Assembly: GCA_030667765.1 (NCBI GenBank)
Contig: DAOUVF010000161.1
Coordinates: forward strand, 1-6,995
Source of the DNA: Bacteroides sp.
GTDB taxonomy: Bacteria; Bacteroidota; Bacteroidia; Bacteroidales; SM23-62
Reading direction: 5' to 3'
DNA length: 6,995 nucleotides
Shown here: positions 1-6,141 of the stretch, piece after piece
How the letters are laid out: each line of letters opens with the position of its first letter
Numbering within the stretch: the first letter of the stretch is position 1
Position numbers and translations under genes: made by a program
Notes under the pieces: model-generated
Database searches by the model: none
What the model saw: only the letters and a program-made list of their open reading frames with translations
What the model was told of the DNA's origin: nothing

Positions 1-444
1 GTACTGCTGTTGATACAACACTCTACAGGGGGACATAAACAACTCATATTGAATAATTTACGCATTGATGAATTTGAGATTAATGGCAGGATATTTCACA
101 AATACACTTTCCCTGGTACCGGAACCCTTTTCTTTCAGGTGATAGGAAACGATGAAATGGCCTGTTTTTTTCATTTTAAAAAACAGGAGATCCCCAGGGC
201 AATTGACCAGTATACTTTATCAGAGTTTACGGACGAGCAAAAGAAATCATACTTACACTGGCATTCCGAATTGAATGCATTCAAGGGCAACCGGTCATTT
301 ATCCGGATTTTTCCAGAGCATCAACCTCAAATAAAGGCATATATCCGTCAGAATAAATTTCGGGTCAGAAAATTGAACTATTCACAAATGCACCGGCTGA
401 TCAGTTATTGTAATTCCATAACAAAGACTCCAACCGAAGATTAA
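1..444 (+). CDS. Uncharacterised small Bacteroidota protein, 3' part only (5' end outside window)
   Basis: The reading frame is open from base 1 (it begins V-L-L-L-I-Q-H) to a TAA at 442-444, so the visible 147 residues are most likely the C-terminal part of a longer protein. The TTG at base 10 gives a 144-residue product but has no support as a real start. I cannot name a function. What is visible is a beta-rich first half (pattern around L-N-N-L-R-I-D-E-F-E-I-N-G-R-I-F) followed by a charged helical end containing F-P-E-H-Q-P-Q-I-K-A-Y-I-R-Q-N-K, then a segment ending L-I-S-Y-C-N-S-I. This arrangement, a compact beta domain then a 'phe-pro-glu-his, ile-lys-x-tyr-ile' helix, resembles uncharacterised exported Bacteroidota proteins I know only by pattern. 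It is not a FecR anti-sigma factor, the usual neighbour of an STN receptor. Its stop overlaps the receptor start by one base, implying co-transcription and coupling. Coding is near certain; identity is unknown. Confidence 0.8.
   Translation, partial: VLLLIQHSTGGHKQLILNNLRIDEFEINGRIFHKYTFPGTGTLFFQVIGNDEMACFFHFKKQEIPRAIDQYTLSEFTDEQKKSYLHWHSELNAFKGNRSFIRIFPEHQPQIKAYIRQNKFRVRKLNYSQMHRLISYCNSITKTPTED
161..187. repeat. Perfect 10-bp inverted repeat, 7-base spacer, inside the first gene
   Basis: CCTGTTTTTT at 161-170 is the exact reverse complement of AAAAAACAGG at 178-187, with TCATTTT between. It lies in coding sequence for A-C-F-F-H-F-K-K-Q-E, where Phe codons on one side and Lys codons on the other produce most of the symmetry. 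The stem is mainly A:T and is not followed by a T-run, so it is not a convincing terminator. The dyad is certain; any function is doubtful. Confidence 0.3.
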
Positions 445-446
445 TG
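442..446 (+). other. TAATG stop/start overlap coupling the first gene to the receptor gene
   Basis: The TAA stop of the first gene (442-444) shares its last A with the ATG (444-446) of the TonB-dependent receptor. One-base overlaps of this type commonly let the same ribosome reinitiate, so the receptor is probably translated in step with the upstream gene. The ATG is immediately followed by a good signal peptide, which supports it as the true start. No strong Shine-Dalgarno sequence is seen just upstream, as usual in Bacteroidota. Confidence 0.7.
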
Positions 447-3224
447 AAAGCCCTGCCATTGATCATACTGATTTTCTTAGCGCATTCATATGCGGCTGCC
501 CAGGGACCCGTAATCTCCGGTGATTTTAGAGATCTTCCATTCGACGAGTTTGCCCTGGAAGTAGAAGAGCAGGTACCGGTGAAGTTCGTTTACAGGAAAG
601 AATGGACCGGGGATCTTCGTATCTCAGCCAGCGGTGAAAACATGGAACTCTATAAAATCCTGTCCGATCACCTTTCCAGGAATGATCTGTACTATTTTTT
701 CAGCGATGATTACCGGATATTTATCACCAGGGACAATCCGCTGGTGACCGTACTGCCTGATTATGCAGGGATTGAGGAAGCAGCAGGCCGGTCCGGTGAC
801 AGCCTGGAAGCCCGTGAACTCACTGAAGCTGAGAGGCTGTACATCGAAGGCCGCAGAAAAAGTATAATGAAAACCATATATATCGGGAATTCCGCTGACC
901 ATATCAATGGCCAGGGGGCCGTCATAAATGGCAATATAAAGGATACGGAGACCGGGGAGGCAATGGTCGGTGCAACCATCTATGTGCAGGAATTATCCAG
1001 GGGGTTCATTACAGATATCAACGGGTATTTTACCATTTCAATTCCCCCGGGCTCCTATATATTCCGGTTTAATTGCCTGGGAATGGAAGAATTACAATAT
1101 AAAATGGAGGTCCGTTCCAGTGGTGAACTGAACATTGAGATGGCAAGAAGGCTGTATCCCATTGATGAAATAACAGTCAAATCAAGTGAATTTCATAATG
1201 TACGGGGACTGCAAATGGGTTTTACCCAGATCTCCATAAAAAACATTAAAGAAATCCCTGTGGTACTCGGGGAAAAAGATGTGCTCAGGGTCGTACAACT
1301 GCTGCCGGGTGTTCAGAATGCAGGCGAGGGGTCTGCAGGTATCAATGTCAGGGGCAGTGCAGTGGATCAGAATATGTTCTTACTGAACAAAATACCGATT
1401 TATAATACCTCACATCTTTTTGGATTCTTCTCAGCTTTCAATCCGGATATCATCCGTGATTTCTCTTTTTATAAGAGCAATCTTCCCGCCAAATATGGAG
1501 GGAGGCTGGCTTCAGTCATTGATATCTCTTCCCGGCAGGGAAATAATAAAAATTTTACGGCTCGGGGAGGTATCAGCCCCATCACCGCCAAGATTGCGGT
1601 AGAGGGACCGATAAAACGGGACAAAAGCTCATATGTCCTCAGTGCCAGATCCACTTATTCCGACTGGATCCTGAAAAGGATGAAGGACCCTGCTCTCCGG
1701 AACAGCAACGCCCAGTTCTATGACCTTGCAGCTGGCATTACAACAAAGCTGAACGACCGAAACCTTCTCAAGGTCTTTGGATATTACAGTAATGACCGGT
1801 TCAGTCTGGCATCTACGGAACAATACCAATATTCAAATGCAGGTGCTTCCCTGGATTGGTGGCACCAGGTTTCTTCCATCCTTAATTTTAATGCTTCCCT
1901 GGCAATGTCACAATATCAGTTCGGCCATCAAAATAACAGCCTGCCCCTGGAGGCTTACCAGCATGATTACCAGATCAATCATTACGAATTCAAATCAGAC
2001 TTTACCTGGATCCCGGGCTACAGGCATAAAGTCATGTTTGGCGGAAATGCCATTCTCTACGATATCGACAGGGGAGAGATACTCCCCTGGGGAGAAGAAT
2101 CCTCACGGAAACCTGTCACCCTGGGAAGGGAAAATGGAATAGAGGGAGCCATCCACATTTCTGACCAGATCCAGCTCTCTGACAGGATATCCGTTTATGC
2201 CGGCCTGAGATATAGTTTATATGCTTACATGGGACCCCAGACTGTTTATGAGTATGTCCCGGAAAATCCTGTGGGTCCCGAATACATTGAGGATACTTTG
2301 TATTTCTCAGAGGGAGAGATCATCAGTTTTTATTCAGGTCCGGAAATACGTGCTTCCGCAACTTATCTAACAGGCACCAATAATTCTGTGAAGTTCTCCT
2401 ACAATAAAACCCGGCAGTATCTCTACATGCTGAGCAATACCATCGCCCTTTCTCCCACAGACCAGTGGAAACTGGCTGACTATCATATCAGTCCCCAGTC
2501 TGCAGACCAGGTCTCAGTTGGTTTCTACCAGGACTTCAACAAGAAGTTCCTGAATTTTTCAGCCGAGGTTTATTATAAAAAGGTAAATGACATCGTGGAA
2601 TATAAAGACGGGGCAAATTTCATTTCCTCTCCGCAGATCGAAACGGAAGTGCTGCAGGGAAAGCAAAAAGCCTATGGCATTGAATTAATGATGAAAAAAA
2701 ATGCGGGAAAACTTTCAGGATGGCTCTCATTTACTTATGCAAGATCCCTGATCAGGGTTGACGGGGATAATTACTGGGAGCAGATCAACCAGGGTAACTG
2801 GTATCCTTCGAATTATGATATACCGGTTTCAGTGAACGCTGTAATGAACTTAAGGGCAAACCGGAGATTAAGTATCTCCTCTAACCTTGTCTACCACACA
2901 GGCAGACCCATTACCTATCCGGTGACCATTTTCAATATGGACGACAACCAGTACATATCCTACTCCGGCAGAAATGAATACCGTATCCCTGATTATTTCA
3001 GGCTGGACCTGTCCGTGAACCTGGAAGGAAACCTGAAATCAAGAAAATTCTGGCATAGCTACTGGATGCTGAATGTCTATAACCTGACCGGAAGAAAAAA
3101 TGCTTATTCGGTATTCTTTAAAAATGAGGGCGGTAAAATACAAGGGTATAAGATGTCGATCTTTTCACAACCCATCGTTACCCTATCCTGGAACTTTAAG
3201 CTCGGCAATTATGCAAGTGATTAG
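444..3224 (+). CDS. TonB-dependent outer-membrane receptor with STN and CarboxypepD_reg-like N-terminal domains
   Basis: This is a 926-residue outer-membrane active-transport or signalling receptor, powered from the inner membrane by TonB-ExbB-ExbD. Residues 1-20 are a signal peptide ending A-A-A-Q. Residues about 24-96 resemble an STN (secretin/TonB short N-terminal) domain. After a linker containing K-T-I-Y-I-G-N, residues about 159-235 form a carboxypeptidase-regulatory-like beta domain (I-N-G-N-I-K-D, G-E-A-M-V-G-A-T-I-Y, F-T-I-S-I-P-P-G-S-Y). Residues 239-246 (P-I-D-E-I-T-V-K) look like a TonB box. The plug covers about 255-365, with L-P-G-V-Q at 287-291, I-N-V-R-G-S at 300-305, Q-N-M-F-L-L-N at 309-315 and A-K-Y-G-G-R-L-A-S-V at 349-358. 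The beta barrel fills the rest and ends in L-S-W-N-F-K (914-919) plus a seven-residue tail. Domain order and length are normal for the Bacteroidota family, with no frameshift. The substrate is unknown. No SusD gene follows; a DUF4249-type lipoprotein takes that place. The STN domain would allow FecA-like signalling, but no regulator gene is in view. Confidence 0.95.
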   Translation: MKALPLIILIFLAHSYAAAQGPVISGDFRDLPFDEFALEVEEQVPVKFVYRKEWTGDLRISASGENMELYKILSDHLSRNDLYYFFSDDYRIFITRDNPLVTVLPDYAGIEEAAGRSGDSLEARELTEAERLYIEGRRKSIMKTIYIGNSADHINGQGAVINGNIKDTETGEAMVGATIYVQELSRGFITDINGYFTISIPPGSYIFRFNCLGMEELQYKMEVRSSGELNIEMARRLYPIDEITVKSSEFHNVRGLQMGFTQISIKNIKEIPVVLGEKDVLRVVQLLPGVQNAGEGSAGINVRGSAVDQNMFLLNKIPIYNTSHLFGFFSAFNPDIIRDFSFYKSNLPAKYGGRLASVIDISSRQGNNKNFTARGGISPITAKIAVEGPIKRDKSSYVLSARSTYSDWILKRMKDPALRNSNAQFYDLAAGITTKLNDRNLLKVFGYYSNDRFSLASTEQYQYSNAGASLDWWHQVSSILNFNASLAMSQYQFGHQNNSLPLEAYQHDYQINHYEFKSDFTWIPGYRHKVMFGGNAILYDIDRGEILPWGEESSRKPVTLGRENGIEGAIHISDQIQLSDRISVYAGLRYSLYAYMGPQTVYEYVPENPVGPEYIEDTLYFSEGEIISFYSGPEIRASATYLTGTNNSVKFSYNKTRQYLYMLSNTIALSPTDQWKLADYHISPQSADQVSVGFYQDFNKKFLNFSAEVYYKKVNDIVEYKDGANFISSPQIETEVLQGKQKAYGIELMMKKNAGKLSGWLSFTYARSLIRVDGDNYWEQINQGNWYPSNYDIPVSVNAVMNLRANRRLSISSNLVYHTGRPITYPVTIFNMDDNQYISYSGRNEYRIPDYFRLDLSVNLEGNLKSRKFWHSYWMLNVYNLTGRKNAYSVFFKNEGGKIQGYKMSIFSQPIVTLSWNFKLGNYASD
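2069..2094. repeat. GC-rich hairpin-forming dyad with a third alternative arm, inside the receptor gene
   Basis: CAGGGGAG at 2069-2076 pairs perfectly with CTCCCCTG at 2082-2089 around a 5-base loop (AGATA). The middle arm CTCCCC (2082-2087) can also pair with GGGGAG at 2089-2094, although that pairing leaves a one-base loop and would have to open out. The segment codes for D-R-G-E-I-L-P-W-G-E-E in the beta barrel. There is no downstream T-run. The symmetry is real, but a role is unproven and chance is a fair explanation. Confidence 0.3.
3211..3224 (+). other. 14-base overlap between receptor 3' end and lipoprotein start
   Basis: The ATG at 3211 opens the lipoprotein frame before the receptor stop (TAG, 3222-3224). 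The frame is open further left, with an ATG at 3100 that would add 37 residues, but those residues are the receptor barrel read out of frame and would bury the lipoprotein signal sequence. Starting at 3211 puts the lipobox Cys at residue 19, the expected position. The overlap suggests translational coupling. Confidence 0.75.
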
Positions 3225-4374
3225 ATTGATATTGGTTTATGTGGGACTAAGCCTCCTGGTTGGATGTATCTACGAATACAATCCGGATCTGGAAGGCAGC
3301 AGTAATGCATTGGTCATCAACGGAAAGGTTACTGACCAGGAAGGATATCAGTATATAGAGATCTCACGATCTTTCGCCCCCTATGACCCGGATAATAAGC
3401 GTCCGGTTTCGGGTTATTCTGTAGAAATCCAGGATGATGAGGGAAATAGTTTTCCGGGAGCTGAAATGGAACCGGGCTTGTATGGTTGCTGGATGGACCA
3501 GGAATACCTTGCTCCCGGGATAAGTTACAGGTTGATCGTGACCAATGAACAGGGCAACCTGTATGTTTCCGATTTTGAGGAGCTACTGCCCTGTCCTGAT
3601 ATCGATAGTATTTCATATGAGATCCAGGAGAAAGAGACAGAAATACCGGATAATAGTTACCTGGGACTTCAATTCTTTGCGAACACTGACTGTTCAGGGG
3701 AATATGCGAAAAATTTCAGGTGGGAAATGGAGGAGACATGGGAATACCACGCAAGATATGATATAGGTGCATATTATGATGGCAGGATCCGTGATCTTGA
3801 CCACATTATCTACGATTATTTTTACTGCTGGCAATCCAAGAGAATTCTAAGTCTTTACACCTACTCAACGCAGAATCTGAACAGTGGACTGATCAGGAAC
3901 TATCCCCTGAACTTTGTGTCCAACCAGTCAGACCGGCTCAGTTTCAAATACAGTCTCCTGGTAAAACAGCTTTCATTGAGCCTGGTAGCTTATGAATACC
4001 TGAATACACTCGAAAAACAATCAAAGCAAAGTGGTGAGTTATATGAATCACAGCCTGCACAGATCCAAGGCAATATCCACCCGCAGGATGATGGCGGAGA
4101 ACCAGTCCTGGGTCTGTTTTACACCACTTCAGTCAAGGAAAAGCGCATATTCGTGAGGCCTGATATTGTAACATGGAGACCGGACTGTGAGCCATACGGG
4201 CTTAGTGCAACTGAACTACATGATTATCTAGGCTCTTTTGGCCCCAACCGATATCCCATTTATCTGTACTTTGAGGACATAGGTCCATTCAGGGTGTATG
4301 ATTTCGCTAACCAGGAGTGCTTTGACTGCAGGCTGAGGGGAGGAACTACCGAACGTCCGGATTTTTGGGAATAA
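3211..4374 (+). CDS. DUF4249-type outer-membrane lipoprotein, partner of the receptor
   Basis: A 387-residue predicted lipoprotein. The start at 3211 gives a lipoprotein signal peptide with lipobox L-V-G-C and lipid-anchored Cys19. The mature N-terminus has scattered acidic residues (E22, D26, E28), only weakly like a Bacteroidota surface-export signal. Residues about 33-125 form a beta-sandwich-like region (L-V-I-N-G-K-V-T-D, Y-I-E-I-S-R-S, P-V-S-G-Y-S-V-E-I-Q-D-D-E-G, M-E-P-G-L-Y, Y-R-L-I-V), the usual start of DUF4249 proteins. The second half carries other family marks: Q-P-A-Q-I-Q-G-N-I-H at 281-290, V-L-G-L-F-Y-T-T-S at 299-307, and the end C-F-D-C-R-L-R-G-G-T-T followed by P-D-F-W at 383-386. 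Cysteines at 128, 161, 206, 326, 370 and 373 could form disulfides. Length is normal. The family has no established biochemical role; it often accompanies TonB-dependent receptors, from my general knowledge, so a surface or periplasmic partner is inferred. It overlaps the receptor gene and is followed after 10 bases by the next gene. Confidence 0.9.
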   Translation: MQVIRLILVYVGLSLLVGCIYEYNPDLEGSSNALVINGKVTDQEGYQYIEISRSFAPYDPDNKRPVSGYSVEIQDDEGNSFPGAEMEPGLYGCWMDQEYLAPGISYRLIVTNEQGNLYVSDFEELLPCPDIDSISYEIQEKETEIPDNSYLGLQFFANTDCSGEYAKNFRWEMEETWEYHARYDIGAYYDGRIRDLDHIIYDYFYCWQSKRILSLYTYSTQNLNSGLIRNYPLNFVSNQSDRLSFKYSLLVKQLSLSLVAYEYLNTLEKQSKQSGELYESQPAQIQGNIHPQDDGGEPVLGLFYTTSVKEKRIFVRPDIVTWRPDCEPYGLSATELHDYLGSFGPNRYPIYLYFEDIGPFRVYDFANQECFDCRLRGGTTERPDFWE

Positions 4375-4384
4375 TGCAAGTATT

Positions 4385-6109
4385 ATGAGAATTTACCTGG
4401 TCATAGGATGTTTGGTTTTGCTGGTTTCCCCGGTATATCCTGATGTTGACACTTCCCTTTCTCTCCCCGGATCCCTGAACGAAAGGATACAGGTAATGAC
4501 CGACAGGTATATCTATGGGGTTGGTGAAAAGATCCTGTTTGCAGGAATAAATATTAGTCCACCTGAACTCAACGATTCTTGCTGGAGCAAAGTGCTTTAC
4601 CTGGAATTGCTAACTCCCGGGGGGACTTCTGTTGCCCAGGGTAAATTCCCCATGTCCTGCTCCAGGGCATCAGGATACCTCACCATCCCTGAACATCTGT
4701 TAACCGGAAATTACTACCTCGTTGCCTACACCAAGTGGATGAGAAATTTCTCTCCGGTAAATTTTCATTACCAGCTGATTAAAATTATCAATCCGTATAC
4801 TCCACAATTGGAGACATCCAATTTCTCCAATGGAAACTGGCAAACAGGAGAATGGGAACAAATTACCTTGAATGAGGCAATCACATGCAGTACCGATAAA
4901 GCTTCGTATCGCCAGCGTGAAAAAGTAAACCTTACCATAAACATCCCTGCATCATCACGATCCCTGACCAATACCTATAGTGTGACCGTTGTCAGGAATG
5001 GTTCTTCCCATGCCCTTGATCAGCTGAAAATCCTGCCTGAAAAAGTTCAATATCACAGGCCTCCCGGAACCATATACCTGCCTGAGACCAGGGGCTTGTC
5101 CCTGAGTGGAAGGGTGGTTTCCACAGATTCAGCCGTATCGGTCCCAGGTGAAAATCTAAACCTGGCCATTCTCGGTCAGGAACCCGGGTTCCGGGTAATC
5201 CGTTCAGGTCCCCGGGGTTCATTCTGTTTCGTACTGGATTCCATGAGTGGAAGGAACGACATGTTTATAGCTTCAAATCATTATGAAGAGAACCTTGAGA
5301 TCCGTATTGATAATGATTTTGCAAACCCTGCGGTAAGATTCCCAGAAATACCTTTCATCCTCTCTGAATCTGAAAAAGAACTGGCCGCTGAGATAATATT
5401 TAATATGCAGATCAACAGCCATTTCCATTCACCCGGCACAATAATGTCCGAGCCGGGTGAGGAAGGGGAAGATCCTCAGATAATCTCATTCTATGGCCTT
5501 CCGTCCAGTTCCATATTGATTGATGATTACATAGAACTGCCGACCTTAAAGGAAGTATTAATTGAACTTGTCCCCGGTGTATTTCCCCGTGTACGCAACA
5601 AGGAATCCTCTCTCACCTTTAGTGGCAACAAACTGACCTTTACGCTGATCAATCAGTATTCCCCATTGCTCCTGGTAGATCAGTTACCCGTATTCGACCT
5701 GGATAAACTTTTATTGATGTCACCAAAAAAGATTCACAGGGTTGAGGTCCTGAATGAAATATATATTATCGGGAACACTACCTATGGCGGTATCTTAAAC
5801 ATTATCACGAGAAAAGGTGATCTTGCCGGGATCGATATTCCTGAAAATTCATTTTTCTTTGATTTTACATCATTTCTGCCACAGGATAAACTGGATTTCC
5901 CCCGCCACGAGGATCAGGAATTCGACAGTGCAGATCCGGATTACAGAAATTGCCTTTACTGGTCCCCGGAGCTTGGGATAGGTCCCGGCGAGAATGCCGA
6001 ACTTGAATTCTTTACTTCGGATAACAGTGGTGGCTACATGGTACTGATCCGTGGTGTTGGCGAAGATGGGGCCATCCTGCAGGGGAAATGTAATTTCCAG
6101 GTGAAATAA
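4385..6109 (+). CDS. Exported macroglobulin-like (MG2) protein with TonB-plug-like domain and no barrel
   Basis: A 574-residue exported protein. Residues 1 to about 19 form a signal peptide; Cys9 lies inside its hydrophobic core, too early for a normal lipobox. Residues about 33-135 match the MG2-like fold of Bacteroidota proteins: E-R-I-Q-V-M-T-D-R-Y-I-Y, G-E-K-I-L-F, S-K-V-L-Y-L-E-L, L-L-T-G-N-Y-Y-L-V-A-Y-T-K-W-M-R-N-F. Residues about 161-205 start a second similar domain (T-D-K-A-S-Y-R-Q-R-E-K-V-N-L). Residues about 238-297 look carboxypeptidase-regulatory-like (L-S-G-R-V-V-S). Residues about 377-480 resemble a TonB plug: L-K-E-V-L-I-E-L-V-P-G-V, L-L-L-V-D-Q-L-P-V-F-D, I-H-R-V-E-V, Y-G-G-I-L-N-I-I-T-R-K-G. 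The typical V-R-G of receptor plugs is absent and no barrel follows. The end (L-Y-W-S-P-E-L, F-F-T-S-D, then a strand-rich tail) returns to a macroglobulin-like fold. No thioester motif (G-C-G-E-Q) is present, so it is not a classical protease trap. It is somewhat shorter than the 800-900 residues I expect for such proteins. Function unknown; a role with the receptor and lipoprotein is inferred from the operon. Confidence 0.85.
   Translation: MRIYLVIGCLVLLVSPVYPDVDTSLSLPGSLNERIQVMTDRYIYGVGEKILFAGINISPPELNDSCWSKVLYLELLTPGGTSVAQGKFPMSCSRASGYLTIPEHLLTGNYYLVAYTKWMRNFSPVNFHYQLIKIINPYTPQLETSNFSNGNWQTGEWEQITLNEAITCSTDKASYRQREKVNLTINIPASSRSLTNTYSVTVVRNGSSHALDQLKILPEKVQYHRPPGTIYLPETRGLSLSGRVVSTDSAVSVPGENLNLAILGQEPGFRVIRSGPRGSFCFVLDSMSGRNDMFIASNHYEENLEIRIDNDFANPAVRFPEIPFILSESEKELAAEIIFNMQINSHFHSPGTIMSEPGEEGEDPQIISFYGLPSSSILIDDYIELPTLKEVLIELVPGVFPRVRNKESSLTFSGNKLTFTLINQYSPLLLVDQLPVFDLDKLLLMSPKKIHRVEVLNEIYIIGNTTYGGILNIITRKGDLAGIDIPENSFFFDFTSFLPQDKLDFPRHEDQEFDSADPDYRNCLYWSPELGIGPGENAELEFFTSDNSGGYMVLIRGVGEDGAILQGKCNFQVK
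5429..5460. repeat. Perfect 9-bp GC-rich inverted repeat, 14-base spacer, inside the MG2/plug gene
   Basis: TCACCCGGC at 5429-5437 is the exact reverse complement of GCCGGGTGA at 5452-5460. It falls in the poorly conserved linker (H-S-P-G-T-I-M-S-E-P-G-E-E) before the plug-like domain, where Pro-Gly codons recur. No T-run follows. The symmetry is real; whether an RNA hairpin matters is unknown. Confidence 0.3.
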
Positions 6110-6141
6110 TATTCACACCAGGATTTACATGGCCAGGCCAT
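6084..6141. terminator. Possible weak bidirectional terminator at the convergent gene junction
   Basis: Two convergent stops, at 6107-6109 (+) and 6125-6127 (-), are only 15 bases apart. Three short dyads flank them: GGAAAT/ATTTCC at 6084-6098 with a 3-base loop, GTGAA/TTCAC at 6101-6116 spanning the + stop, and ATGGCC-A-GGCCAT at 6129-6141 in the last codons of the - gene. None is followed by a clear T-run on either strand and each stem is short, so intrinsic termination is only a possibility suggested by position. Confidence 0.2.

Noticed and set aside
624..979. Open frames on the - strand opposite the receptor's N-terminal region
   Set aside because: They oppose well-supported STN and regulatory-like domain codons and have no recognisable protein features.
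1777..2142. 121-codon open frame on the + strand inside the receptor gene
   Set aside because: It is entirely within the receptor's coding region in another frame, shows no family pattern or export signal, and the receptor frame has clear barrel character here.
3100..3210. Upstream in-frame extension of the lipoprotein to an ATG at 3100
   Set aside because: The added 37 residues are the receptor barrel read in another frame and would place the lipobox far inside the protein; the ATG at 3211 gives a normal lipoprotein signal peptide.
3329..3616. 95-codon open frame on the - strand opposite the lipoprotein gene
   Set aside because: It is antisense to conserved DUF4249 motifs and has a low-complexity, unfamily-like composition.
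444..4374. Standard SusC/SusD glycan-uptake pair
   Set aside because: The lipoprotein carries DUF4249-type motifs rather than SusD helical repeats, and no glycoside hydrolase or other glycan enzyme is in the window.
3211..4381. Shared ATGCAAGT at the lipoprotein start (3211) and just after the lipoprotein stop (4374)
   Set aside because: Only eight bases match, the second copy opens a frame that stops within five codons, and no longer similarity surrounds them; coincidence is the simplest reading.
5181..5217. Two perfect palindromes close together (AACCCGGGTT at 5181-5190 and CCCCGGGG at 5210-5217)
   Set aside because: Both arise from Pro, Gly and Arg codons within a beta-rich domain; they have no spacer or partner to suggest an operator or recombination site.
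4385..6109. Classical alpha-2-macroglobulin protease trap
   Set aside because: The thioester motif G-C-G-E-Q is absent, the protein is far too short, and a plug-like domain is present instead of the bait and complement-like regions.
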